In this document: piece after piece, positions 33,078 to 43,842 of the stretch
Position numbering within the stretch: the stretch's first letter is position 1
Layout of the letters: every line of letters starts with the position of its first letter
Assembly (NCBI GenBank): GCA_026119855.1
Contig: JAOWBW010000300.1
Coordinates: 533,954 to 597,953 of the forward strand
Direction: 5' to 3'
From: Campanula takesimana
Lineage: Eukaryota > Streptophyta > Magnoliopsida > Asterales > Campanulaceae
Length of the DNA: 64,000 nt
Notes under the pieces: generated by a model
Seen by the model: the letters and a program-made list of their open reading frames with translations, nothing else
Told to the model about the DNA's origin: nothing
Database searches by the model: none
Made by a program: the position numbers and the translations under genes

Positions 33078-33314
33078 CACTTTTTTTGTCGTTAGTATGA
33101 GGAAATTTGAGTAATAATTTTAGGTTGATATAATTATCGTAATAAAAATCTAAAAATTGTTATTGATAGTATTGTTGATGGTCTATCAATGATAAGTTTT
33201 AAATTTTCATTAATATAATTAAATCAACATAATTAAATCAACATAAACTCATTGCACAAAGTTCTTTTATAATAACAGTGGAAAAAATGTGAAAACATTT
33301 TAGGACGGATGGAG
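33078..33314. mobile_element. Truncated MITE of the 607-844 family
   Basis: Shared inner phrases (TGATATAATTA, AAAATCTAAAAATTGTTATTG, AATTAAATCAACATAA, AATAACAGTGGAAAAA) and a right end TTTAGGACGGATGGAG followed by TA. The left terminus is lost. A 14-bp stretch (AATTAAATCAACAT) is duplicated inside. Confidence 0.65.
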
Positions 33315-34160
33315 TATATACCTGCAAAACTAAAAGTTTTTTTTAAGGTGCAAATTAAAAGTTTAAAAAATAGATAACTAAGATTTTCATACACTTTTGT
33401 TAAAATTTACAAAGTAAACTCACAATTAGTGTGAAAAATAATGGCAAGTTTTAATTCCTTACTTGAGTTTGCAAAGTAAACTCATAATTAGAAAATTGAA
33501 ATTCATTTGAATCATAAAATAAACATGCAACTAAATAAATTTACAACACGCAAAAATATTAATGTAACGTTGATTAATTAAAAAACAATATTTTCTGTAA
33601 ATATTGTCGTGGAAATGATTGTAGTAATAAGGCTTTGGGCAAATAGAGTGACACATACCTGAATAGAGTCATTTAGGTGTGAATGCCATACTTGAAATGT
33701 TTACACTGAGAAAGAAATACACCAAGATATGGTATTAATAGAAAAATATAAACAGTATCTCAATAGCAGCATGTTATTTGTTCTTTTGAAATTTTAGAAG
33801 GGTATTATCTTCTAATTGGTAAACTAAAATAAAGGGAGCATTATTTGAAAATAAAAATTTGATTTATTAGTTTATCTTGATATTTCAATCAATTTTTTCA
33901 AGCCAATCGATTAGTCAATCAGATAGGAATGAGATAGTTCCAAACTAACTATGTAACCATTTAAATCATTTTAGGATTTGCCTACATCTTTAAAAATTTA
34001 AATAGTTTTATTTGATAGAGCTAACAATTATTTAAAATTTTAAACCAGATTTCTACATTTTTTATCCATGAAATTTCAACTAAGCTAATGCTGTCACGTG
34101 GAATAATGATGTGGAATTCCACGTGGCGCGCTGTAGAAGCATGAAATATCTCTGCTATAT
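33315..34160. other. AT-rich Helitron interior without genes
   Basis: Contains direct repeats of GTTTGCAAAGTAAACTCA-like phrases (about 33405 and 33465). No open frame resembles a protein, so no captured gene is visible. Confidence 0.45.
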
Positions 34161-34161
34161 T

Positions 34162-34188
34162 ATATAGATAGATAGATAGATAGATAGA
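34162..34188. repeat. (GATA)n microsatellite at the Helitron 5' end
   Basis: Six to seven GATA units; on the minus strand TCTATC repeats form the Helitron start. Confidence 0.85.
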
Positions 34189-34438
34189 TTGGGTCAATGA
34201 TTATCTCAATAATGGATGAAGGATAGAGAGAAAAAGAAAGAGAAACAAAGTGTGGGGGGGGGGGGCGTGGTCGGGGGTTGGGGGTGGGAAGATGACCGTT
34301 TTCTCCAATTACTATGAGAAAAATAGAAAGAGAAGGGTTAATCTCTTTTTTTTTTCCTTTTTAAAAGCAATATCAAATGTCTATTTTTCCCCTTTAAATT
34401 CATGTGCAAGGCACATGACTCATCTTAGTTAACGAAAG

Positions 34439-36479
34439 TGTAAGTACCCCGATCCGGATTACTATCCTTAAATAATCAAATTGTGGAATTAAGGGGTAAT
34501 TTGGGACTTAGTTGGGTCATTATAGTTTTCAAGAGGTATTTTAGGCATTAACGGAATTATTTTGGGAAAGGGAGGGACCTTATGGTAATTTCCAAAAGCC
34601 AGGACCAGTGGTGAATTTCCCACAAAGCACAAAAGGACTTTGTGGGAATTATCCGAAAATGGCCGAAGAAAAGGAAACGGGCGCACATTCAATGTGCGCC
34701 TTCTCAAGCCAGCCCGACAGGCCGCCACGTGGCCGCCCGCCATTTGCCACTCGCCGCTTCCCTGTCCCCCGCGTGTTGTACACGCGCCCGATAGCCCCAT
34801 CACACCCGCCTTCACCTGATTGGTCAGTCATCCTCCCTTGTCCCCTCTCCCCATCACAGCAATCACATGCCCGATTTTGATTGGGCTTTCACCCTTGATT
34901 GGTCACCCATGCCCCCTTTCTGAAAATGACTCAATACCCAGCCAAATGCCCCATTTTGTGCCAAAAAATGATCCAATTTCAACCCAATTTGTGACCATTT
35001 TATGAGTATAAATGACCCATTTTGGGATCCAATCTTAACCCATTTTTATGCTTAGCCCCTAAGCAAGTCACAAGACAATAGTTGAGGGATTAAAGTGAAA
35101 ATATCCCCCTTTTGCTTGGTGCCCAAGCCCATAGTTGAAGGACTAAAATGAAACATTTTCCCCTATAAATAGAGAGGTCATCCTCTCTCATTGGGACAAG
35201 ATTTCTAGAGCAAAGTTACTCTCCAAAATTCTCCCCTCATCAAAATTGATTAGTTTTCTTTGTGATTAAATTATGGCTCACTTTAGATAATGGTGAAGAA
35301 CTACCAAGAGTAGTATCCCCCTTATCTTTAAAGTCCCATTTAATCCAAGAAACACAATGATCAAACCATGATTAAGTGAAATCTTAGAGTCCAAGATCTC
35401 TAAGTAGGAAAAGGAAAAGAAGCAAACTTGGGTCAATCAATTAATGATTTACCCCAAACTTGCTTAAAAGATCAAATCTTTAATTAATTGCAATCTTCTT
35501 CTTCATCTCCTTCTATTTTTCTTTTGTTGGATCATAAAAATGTAATCTTTATATATATATATATATATATGATTGGGATCCAAATACTCTAATGATCCAA
35601 ATGGCTTCATCTTACATCTTTATGGTGTATTAAAATGATGAGCTAAGTGGAGAGGAGTATTTGTTAAATTTATGCAATTTCATTTATGTCCTTTAATTAA
35701 TGTCTTTTATTCCTTGGAACCAAGCCTTGATCCATGGTGCCCTTCATGATTGTGGGTTACAAACCAAAGGATAACCTAAAGCTTGTTATGATTTATTCAA
35801 TTTATATTTATGTCTTTACTTTTGGGCTTGGTGATCCATTGCACATATGGAGAGAGCCCTTGCATATTTATGATGTTTAGGCTTATTTATGCTATAATGA
35901 TCAAGTTTGGGTGGTAAAGTCTCAATCTTTACCATCCAAACTTTGATTCAACCCTAATTGAAAAGTCACAATTCTGTCCAGTTTCAACAGAATGCTTTGT
36001 TTCTGTTTGAAACTGGACTGTTTTTGATAATCTGTAAAAAACCTGGGACGGCCAAACGAGCCGTACGGATGGTTTAAACCAGCCATACGGCTAGTTTGGG
36101 CAGGGAGCACTTTTTTCCAGTTTGACCCCTTTTTGTTAAACTGATTGCAAAATAAACATTCCTTGTTAAGTTTCTAACTGATTTCTGTTAAAAGTCAGTT
36201 TCTCCCATTTTCAAACACACACACATACCCTTGCACATTTTGGTCAACAAACACAAGGGAGACTCGGCTTTGTCCGAGGAGGCTTGGGTGACGTGAAACT
36301 CTTCCCAAGACGTAACCTGACCTCCGAACTAATAGAATCTCTAACATTTCCATTTGTTGGGTTAAATAATTAACAAATGTGGCGACTCCGTTATTTTTTG
36401 CGTGTTAACCGTGTTTGGCTTTTTCGCCCTTCGAAACGAAAACCCTTCGTTTCCTTCGTCACGGGGCGGGATCCTTACA
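34439..36479 (+). repeat. Left LTR of the LARD
   Basis: 2,041 bp, TGTAAGTACCCC...GGGATCCTTACA. The termini TGTAAG/CTTACA are inverted. A TATA box TATAAATA lies at 35164-35171, after CCCC and before AGAGAGG. It is nearly identical to 44017-46060. A (TA)n run at about 35551-35570 is longer than in the right LTR. Near the end, GTGGCGACTCCG (about 36378) repeats the primer-binding-site phrase. Confidence 0.95.
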
Positions 36480-36480
36480 G

Positions 36481-36498
36481 TGGCGACTCCGCTTGGGA
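36481..36498 (+). other. LARD primer-binding site
   Basis: TGGCGACTCCGCTTGGGA begins one base after the LTR. Ogre/Tat-type elements use similar TGGCGACTC... sites; I believe they are tRNA-Arg-type but cannot confirm the tRNA. Confidence 0.65.
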
Positions 36499-38099
36499 GT
36501 TAAATGTTCTTAAACTTCTTTTTAGAAGCTTTGGAGACATTTATGTGTGGGTCAAACTCCCGTCCCCATTTGTTGACTTTGTGCCTAATTTGTGTGTTTT
36601 GTGTTTCTGTTTTGATTTACAAGGAATGCTGTTTTGGAAATGAAATGGACTGGGGCTTGAGGATTAGAAGCTGAAAATTTGCAAAAAATAATGGACAAGA
36701 TGCCTTAGCCGTACGGCTACATTGGGATGATCCACAACATGCTTCAAGTCAACAATTTTGTGCAAGGCAGAGACATTCTAAGGGTCTTCTTGCTTCTTCC
36801 GGTCCAAGTTCCAATTTTCAGACTCTTCTTGTGCACTTTTACCTTCTTTTTCTTGGCCAAAAATGGATTTTCCAAAGCTTGGTTATGCACAAATTTTTGG
36901 ACATAAAAAATTGGGTTTTCAAAGCCTCATTGTGCATAACCCTTTTTATAAAAAAAAATTGGTCTTCACATTCTTCTTGTTTGTGCACAACCTTTTTTGT
37001 ACAAATGACTTTCAAAAAAGTTGTTCTTCTTGCAAAAAAAAAATTGGTTTCAAAAACCTTTGGTTGTGCACAACCTTTCCATGCACAAACTTTTGATTCT
37101 TGCTTGTTCATATGCTTGTTTGATTACTTGTGAAAAATACTTTTTCATCATTTTGTTCATGTATTGCTCATTCATGTTCATCGAAACGAACCAAAAATTT
37201 CTATTTTGACTCAAAAGGGAACATAGAAGGCTTCACATTACGCGCACTTGACCTTGCACGTTCCAGATACCCTTTAAACCTGGGATGGATGCCACGATGC
37301 AACTTGATTGATGCTCTTGTGCCCTTCTAGCGCGCACGGGACCATTCCACCTCCCCTTCCGAGCCGAGTCAACCACACTTGTCCGTGACACACAAACACC
37401 GAGACTTTGGTTGGTTTTTGATCTAGCTCACATTACCACATCCCTAATACGTGTCTGAGATTAATTATGGCCAAGTTAGTGCCCGAGTCAAGACTCCTTG
37501 TGAAAGCAAGTGTGACCATGGTCAACTTTGACCCGGTCCTTGACTTATGCGTTAATATTGGCTATAATTAACCTAAGTCATGTGTTATGGATAGGGTGAC
37601 ACCGTGTTGTCAAGCCCTAATGAATAGTCCACACTAATCATCCTTAAGCCCAAGGATAAGATTCAAGAGCCCTCATCAAAGATGAGGTTATGCCGGAAGT
37701 CCTTTAAGTCCCTAAGAAGAATCTTGATCTTAACCGGGGCTTAATCATGATTGGGATGGCTCACGCATTGGGAATCTTGTGATACACTAGACCCTAGGTT
37801 CGTTTCTTTTGGTCGGTGGAAGCCGCTTGCCCTATAGGACCCTCGCCCGGGACAGTCCATCCTTGGGAGTGTGCAAGACAGGTGAAAAACGAGGGGTTTA
37901 TAGGCGTAGTGATGGCCTCCACTGATCTAGGAATTAGAGTAGTTTCGAAAAAGAAGAGAAATATTTTCCAACCATTTAGGAATAAAAATGCTTTTTAAGT
38001 AAACTTGGATGAATAAATAATTGCGCACTGCATGAGTTTGCTCCATTTGTGCTTCTTGTCTTTGACGCATCGCATTCTTGCGTTAACAAGCGTCATCTT
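36499..38099 (+). other. LARD 5' interior, non-coding
   Basis: No gene. At about 36870-37100 there is a degenerate repeat of roughly 60-70 bp built on TTGTGCACAACC next to A/T runs. The rest resembles intergenic DNA with codon-less GC-moderate sequence. Confidence 0.6.
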
Positions 38100-38525
38100 G
38101 TTAAGTCTTTGGACGGATCCCCGTTATCCTCCAAGGCTTCCATTGAGTGATTTTGTTAAGTTTTTGGATGGATCCCCGTTATCCTCCAAGGCTTCCATTG
38201 AGTGATTTGTTAAGTTTTTGGACGGATCCCCATTATCCTCCAAGACTTCCATTAAGTGATTCTGTTAAGTCTTTGGACGGATCCCCGTTATCCTCCAAGA
38301 CATCCATTAAGTGATTTCGTTAAAGTCTTTGGAGGGATCCCCGTTATCCTCCAAGACTTCCGTTAAGTGATTTCGTTAAGTCTTTGGACGGATCCCCGTT
38401 ATCCTCCAAGACTTCCGTTAAGTGATTTCAATAAGCCTTTGGACAGATCCCCGTTATCCTCCAAGACTTCCGTTAGGTGATTTTGTTAAGTCTTCGGGCG
38501 GATCCCCGTTATCCTCCGAGACTCC
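38100..38525 (+). repeat. LARD minisatellite 1, about 55 bp x 8
   Basis: Copies start near 38100, 38155, 38209, 38264, 38319, 38375, 38430 and 38485. Each holds GTTAAGTCTTTGGACGGATC, then CCCGTTATCCTCCAAGACTT. Confidence 0.95.
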
Positions 38526-38559
38526 CGTCGTGATCCCCGTTGTGATCCCGTTGTGATCC

Positions 38560-39065
38560 CCGTCGTGATCCTCATTGACATTCCCGTTGGAACCTTAGGC
38601 ATAGTCCCTAGTTCCCTGTTCCTCGTTGAGATTCCCGTTGGAACCTTAGGCATAGTCCCTAGTTCCCCGTTGTGATCCTCGTTGAGATTCCCGTTGGAAC
38701 CTTAGGCATAGTCCCTAGTTCCCCGTTGTGAACCCTCGTTGAGATTCTTGTTGGAACCTTAGGCATAGTCCCTAGTTCCCCGTTGTGATCCTCGTGGAGA
38801 TTCCCGTTGGAACCTTAGGCATAGTCCCTAGTTCCCCGTTGTGATCCTCGTGGAGATTCCCGTTGGAACCTTAGGCATAGTCCCTAGTTCCCTGTTGTGA
38901 TCCTCATGGAGATTCCCGTTGGAACCTTAGGCATAGTCCCTAGTTCCCCGTTGTGATCCTCGTTGGAACCTTAGGCATAGTCCCTAGTTCCCCGTTGTGA
39001 TCCTCGTTGAGATTCCCGTTGGAACCTTAGGCATAGTCCCTAGTTCCCCGTTGTAATTCCTGTCG
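38560..39065 (+). repeat. LARD minisatellite 2, about 56 bp x 9
   Basis: The core GGAACCTTAGGCATAGTCCC, then TAGTTCCCCGTTGTGATCCT, recurs nine times; one copy is shortened (about 38960). It is followed by a decayed variant with CCCTAGG to 39170. Confidence 0.93.
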
Positions 39066-39259
39066 AGATTCCCACTAAGTTTCCCATTAAAAAATTGAGG
39101 AACCCTAGGCGTTGTCCCCTAGGTCCCCATTAAGACTTCTGTTGGAACCCTAGGCGTGGTCCCCTAGGAAGTCAGTCAAGTTTTTGGGTGGATCCCCGTT
39201 ATCTCCCAAGAAGTCAGTCATGTTCTTCTTTTCCTCTTAGAATTCTAAACCGGTCCGAA

Positions 39260-39298
39260 CTACGGCGACTTGAGCTCCTCAAACTGAGGGGAACGTAG
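39260..39298 (+). other. CTACG/CGTAG motif, copy 1
   Basis: The outer arms CTACG (39260-39264) and CGTAG (39294-39298) enclose the inner hairpin CTCCTC-AAACT-GAGGGG (39275-39291). It lies in GAACTACGGCGACTTGAGCT, a phrase common near the end of Tat/Ogre interiors. Confidence 0.55.
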
Positions 39299-39827
39299 GC
39301 AACCTTCGGATCCGGTCATAGCATGAAATGAATCCATCAAACCTCGGTCCTCCCAAAATGACCCGGTTCTCTTCCTTTGGTCCCATCAATGACCAATTTC
39401 TCAGATAATGACCAATCTCTCCTAAACACATTTTGATCTTGCCATTGATCGAATCTTAATCTCAATTGATCACAGCATTTATACATGTCAAGGCTAATTG
39501 CTTGTTATAACCCTGACTTAACAATGAACATGGTCCGTTCAAGCAATCATTTTGATGATATTGACTAAGGCTGATTTCAAATGTCTCGACAAGTCTGCTT
39601 CTCTACATCTTAGGAAAGAGCTAAACACTTGTATTCTGTCAAGCAAGGGCTTTCTCCCGTTTCGTGATACATTGTTCACCAATATAAAGGGACTCTCTCC
39701 CGCCTAAATAAAGGCCCTTGTATGTTTCCCCCAAAAGGACATATTAAGTCCCCGTCCCGTCGAGTCGGTTGGATCACTCATGAAAGTAAGAGAAGAATAG
39801 AAAGAAAGGCACCAAAAAAGTAGCCCG

Positions 39828-39857
39828 CTAGGTTGAAAACCCGCAAGGGCGGCCTAG
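39828..39857 (+). other. Structured motif copy L1 (stem, AAAA bulge, CCC-GCAA-GGG)
   Basis: CTAGGTTG (39828-39835) pairs with CGGCCTAG (39850-39857) with two G-U pairs. AAAA and CCC-GCAA-GGG lie between, and GCAAAA follows. Confidence 0.6.
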
Positions 39858-39915
39858 GCAAAAAACAGGGTGTGCCATGAAAGACGCAAAAAAAAAAAAA
39901 AAAAAAAGTAGCCCG

Positions 39916-39945
39916 CTAGGTTGAAAACCCGTAAGGGCGGCCTAG
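39916..39945 (+). other. Structured motif copy L2 (stem, AAAA bulge, CCC-GTAA-GGG)
   Basis: Same stems as copy L1; the tetraloop is GTAA, again of GNRA form. An A-tract of about 20 bases precedes it. Confidence 0.6.
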
Positions 39946-40312
39946 GCAAAACAAAGGGTGCGTCATGAAAAAGGGATGGGTTCCTAACCGTCAAACGATG
40001 ACATTAGGGCTACGCCGGCCGAAAACATGGAGCTATGCCGCCACCGACGCCAACAAGGACATGGGGCTACCCCAACATTGATAATTACAAGGACATGGGG
40101 CTACCCCAACATCGACGACAAAAGGGTTCTCCACTCCCGATCACTCCTAAGGAATGGACAAAGCTCCAAAGGACTATGCGTAACAGACCTCACGGTTAAG
40201 TTAAAATAAAAATTTGACTGGTATGCTTCGTTAAAAGATTTACCTTGAGGAATTAGCACTTTTAAAATTTGCCCTTTTGGCACCATACTTTTGAAAAATG
40301 AATGTTTTGTGT

Positions 40313-40775
40313 CGCGCCGGGCACTTGAGGGTGTTTTATGAAAATGTGTGTCTTTCCCCTTTCAAGTCGCGTCGGGCACTTGAGGGTGTGTTTTGTGAAA
40401 ATATGTGTTTTTCCCCTTTCAAGTCGCGCCGGGCACTTGAGGGTGTTTTGTGAAAATGTGTTTTTCCCCTTTCAAGTCGCGCCGGGCACTTGAGGGTGTT
40501 TTGTGAAAATGTGTGTTTTTCCCCTTTCAAGTCGCGCCGGGCACTTGAGGGTGTGTTTTATGAAAATGTGTGTCGTCCCCCTTTCAAGTCGCGTCTGGCA
40601 CTTGAGGGTGTGTTTTGTGAAAAAAATTGTGTTTTTTCCCTTTTCGAATCGCGATGGGCATTTGAGGGTGTATTTTGAATATTGCGTTGTCCCCCTTTCA
40701 AATCACGTCGGGCATTTGAGGGTGTATCTTGAATTTTGTGTTGTCCCCTTTCAAATTGCATGGGCATTTAAGGGT
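40313..40775 (+). repeat. LARD minisatellite 3, about 55-60 bp x 9
   Basis: Each unit contains CGCGCCGGGCACTTGAGGGT then GTTTTGTGAAAATGTG and a CCCCTTTCAAGT end. The last three copies are more diverged (GGGCATTTGAGGGTGTA). Confidence 0.93.
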
Positions 40776-41394
40776 GTGTAAAAAGAATGATTTTCCAAAA
40801 CCTTGGATTTTGCGTCCAACAATGTACCTTAAGGGTCGCCCCTAGGCTTTTCTCGGTATCAAGAAAATGTGTCAACCGTGCCATAGAGTAGTGTTGACCA
40901 AATCCAGGCCTCGACACGAAGTGGTCACTTTTAGTCTAGTCCTTGTCCTAGTTTCTCCGTCAACCTCCCGTGAGTTAAAGTTGACCGAAGCGTTTAGGAT
41001 GACCAAGTAAGAGTCAAACCATTTGGTTGCGCGGACAGTCAGGCGTGACATAAGCCCATTTGATTTGAAAGGAGTTGACGGCAGTCCTTGCTAGGACGTA
41101 AAACCAGTATAGCCATGATTAGGTTAAGAGAACCTTTGTCCCCGAGAGTGGCCAGGTTAGAGAAAACCTATTAATGTGTCCCGGCAGCCCTTGGTGAGGC
41201 GTAAGACCAGTACAGTCATGATTAGGTTAAGGGAACCTTTGTCCCCGAGAGTGGCCAGGTTAGAGAAAACCTATCAATGTATCCCGGTAGTCCTTAATCG
41301 GACGTAAGACCAGTTTTTCCGTCAAACTCCCCAAAGATGGAGTTGACCCAAGTCAAACCTTGACTCAGAATAGTCATTATAGGTTGAGACCCTT
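40776..41394 (+). other. LARD interior with a roughly 100-bp repeat
   Basis: No gene. A unit holding CGTAAGACCAGTATAGTCATG, then ACCTTTGTCCCCGAGAGTGG and CCAGGTTAGAGAAAACCTAT, occurs at about 41096 and 41195, in part at about 41299, and again beyond the next array at about 42302. Confidence 0.75.
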
Positions 41395-42275
41395 GTCCTT
41401 GGCCGTCCAGCGTGACGTAAGACCATTAGGCTTCATTAAACTTGCCCTTTGGCCGTCCGGCGTGACGTAAGACCATTAGGGTCCGTAAAATTCGTCCTTG
41501 GACGTCCAGTGTGACGTAAGACCATTAGGTTTTGTTAGATTTGCCCTTTGGCCGTCCAGCGTGACGTAAGACCATTAGGCTTCGTTAAACTTGCCCTTTG
41601 GCCGTCCGGCGTGACGTAAGTCCATTAGGGTAGACCTATCCTTTGGCCATCCGGTGTGACGTAAGACCATGAGGTTTTGTGAGATTATATCCTTTGGTCG
41701 TCCGGTGTGACGTAAGACCATTAGGTTTTATGAGAAAATATCCTTTGGCCATCCGGTGTGACGTAAGACCATGAGGTTTTATGAGATTATGTCCTTTGGC
41801 CGTCCGGTGTGACGTAAGACCATTAGGTTTTGTGAGAAAGTATCCTTTGGACGTCCGGTGTGACGTAAGACCATGAGGTTTTGTGAGATTATGTCATTTG
41901 GCCGTCCGGTGTGACGTAAGACCATTAGGTTTTGTGAGAAAGTATCCTTTGGCCGTCCGGCATGACGTAAGTCCATTAGGTTAGACATGTCCTTTGGCCG
42001 TCCGGTGTGACGTAAGACCATTAGGTTTTGTGAAACTTGCCCTTTGGCCGTCCGGTGTGACGTAAGACCATTAGGTTATGACCTGTCCTTTGGTCGTCCG
42101 GTGTGACGTAAGACCATTAGGTTTTGTGAGAATGCCCTTTGGCCGTCTGGTGTGACGTAAGACCATTAGGTTTTGTGAGAATGTCCTTTGGCAGTCCGGC
42201 GTGACGTAAGACTATTAGGTTCTGCGAGATTCGTCCTTTGGCCGTCCAGCGTGACGTAAGACCATTAGGTTATGA
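41395..42275 (+). repeat. LARD minisatellite 4, about 50 bp x 18
   Basis: The core CCTTTGGCCGTCCGGTGTGA, then CGTAAGACCATTAGG, with spacers of 5-20 bases. A higher-order pattern is visible: GTGAGATTATGTCC and GTGAGAAAGTATCC spacers alternate at about 41690-41950. Confidence 0.93.
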
Positions 42276-42420
42276 GTTGTCCTTCAGCAGCCCTTGGTAG
42301 GGCGTAAGACCAGTATAGTCATGATTAGGTTAAGAAAACCTTTATCCCCGAGAGTGGCCAGGTTAGAGAAAACCTATCAATATGTCCCGGCAGTCCGGAG
42401 GGACGTAAGACCAGCCTTGT

Positions 42421-42772
42421 AGTCAACCCTCCGCCATGAGATAAGTTGACCAGTTTGAGTAGTCGACCCTCCGCCATGAGAAAAGTTGACCAATTTGAGT
42501 AGTCGACCCTCCGCCATGAGACAAGTTGACCAATTTGAGTAGTCGACCCTCCGCCATGAGATAAGTTGACCAATTTGAGTAGTCGACCCTCCGCCATGAG
42601 ATAAGTTGACCAGTTTGAGTAGTCGACCCTCCGCCATGAGACAAGTTGACCAATTTGAGTAGTCGACCCTCCGCCATGAGATAAGTTGACCAGTTTGAGT
42701 AGTCGACCCTCCGTCATGAGATAAGTTGACCAGTTTGTGTAGTCGACCCTCCGTCATGAGATAAGTTGACAG
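42421..42772 (+). repeat. LARD minisatellite 5, 40 bp x 9
   Basis: Exactly 40-bp units starting at 42421, 42461 and so on to 42741: AGTCGACCCTCCGCCATGAG, then ATAAGTTGACCAATTTGAGT. Forty is not a multiple of three and the unit lacks stops on the minus strand, so three overlapping frames stay open there; they are not genes. Confidence 0.97.
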
Positions 42773-43001
42773 TTACCCTCGAGACGACCCTCTCCGATAG
42801 AGCCAAGTCGATCGAGTCTAGCCTCTGAGCCATGCCCATCATTTGAGCCTCTGAGCCATGCCATCCCCCTTTGGTCAACCCCCTCCAAATAGGGCCAAGT
42901 TAACCAAGCCCGGCCTTTGAGCCACGCCTGTTTAGGAAAGGATAAATGGATATCCACCTAAGGCCCATAGGTTTGAGTAGCCTTAAAATCTCTCACCCGA
43001 A

Positions 43002-43039
43002 CTACGTTAGGCTTGATTCCCTCGAATAGGGATACGTAG
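43002..43039 (+). other. CTACG/CGTAG motif, copy 2
   Basis: Outer arms CTACG 43002-43006 and CGTAG 43035-43039; inner hairpin TCCCT-CGAAT-AGGGA (43018-43032). Confidence 0.55.
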
Positions 43040-43073
43040 GAATCCTATGCCTCTAGGTCCAGCCATAGAACAA

Positions 43074-43835
43074 ATCGGCTATGCCGTCCTCCCATCAAAA
43101 TGGGATGCTTATAGGTTTGAGTAGCCTTAGAATCTCTCATCCAAATCGGCGATGCCGTCCTCCCATCGGATTGGGATGTTTGAGTAGCCTTAGAATCTCT
43201 CACCCAAATCGGCGATGCCGTCCTCCCATCAAAATGGGATGCTTATAGGTTTGAGTAGCCTTAGAATCTCTCACCCAAATAGGCGATGCCGTCCTCCCAT
43301 CAAAATGGGATGCTTACAGGTTTGAGTAGCCTTAGAATCTCTCACCCAAATCGGCTATGTCGTCCTCCCATCAAAATGGGATGCTTATAGGTTTGAGTAG
43401 CCTTAGAATCTCTCACCCAAATCGGCTAAGCCGTCCTCCCATCGGATTGGGATGCCTATAGGTTTGAGTAGCCTTAGAATCTCTCACCCAAATCGGCGAT
43501 GCCGTCCTCTCATCAAAATGGGATGCTTATAGGTTTGAGTAGCCTTAGAATCTCTCACCCAAATCGGCTAAGCCGTCCTCCCATCGGATTGGGATGCCTA
43601 TAGGTTTGAGTAGCCTTAGAATCTCTCACCCAAATCGGCTAAGCCGTCCTCCCATTGGATTGGGGTGCCTATAGGTTTGAGTTAGAATCTCTCACCGAAA
43701 TCAGCTAAGCCGTCCTCCCATCAGATTGGGATGCTTATAGGCTTGAGTAGCCTTAAACCCTCTCACCCAAATCGACCAAGCCGTCCTCCCATCGGATTGG
43801 GATGCTTGTAGGTTCGACTAGCCTTAAACTCTCTC
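43074..43835 (+). repeat. LARD minisatellite 6, about 71 bp x 11
   Basis: Each unit has AAATCGGCGATGCCGTCCTC, then CCATCAAAATGGGATGCTTA and TAGGTTTGAGTAGCCTTAGA. Two sub-types alternate: ATCAAAATGGGAT and ATCGGATTGGGAT. The array is bracketed by copies 2 and 3 of the CTACG motif. Confidence 0.95.
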
Positions 43836-43842
43836 ACCAGAA

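Larger units (their letters stand above)
31915..34188 (-). mobile_element. Non-autonomous Helitron
   Basis: On the minus strand it starts TCTATCTATC...ATATAATATAGC after an A (34189). It ends with a perfect hairpin CCCGTCGA-gta-TCGACGGG followed by TCGCTAACTAG and then T (31914). A 5' TC, a 3' hairpin about 10 bases before CTAG, and insertion between A and T are the Helitron signature. It encodes no Rep/helicase. The interior holds a MITE, a TRIM and a truncated MITE. An inner inverted repeat around CACGTGGAAT (about 34094-34126) is also present. Confidence 0.8.
39066..40310 (+). other. LARD middle interior, non-coding, with structured motifs
   Basis: No gene. It holds the CTACG/CGTAG motif (39260-39298) and two copies of the GNRA motif (39828, 39916), each after an A-rich tract. 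A short duplication of GGACATGGGGCTACCCCAAC (about 40056 and 40093) can form a GGGGCTACCCC hairpin. Confidence 0.65.

Noticed and set aside
42325..42957. Three long overlapping minus-strand frames suggesting a repeat protein
   Set aside because: The 40-bp unit is not a multiple of three; the frames are an arithmetic by-product.
38096..43835. Regular spaced repeats resembling a CRISPR array
   Set aside because: Units are direct tandem minisatellites without unique spacers, inside a plant LTR element.
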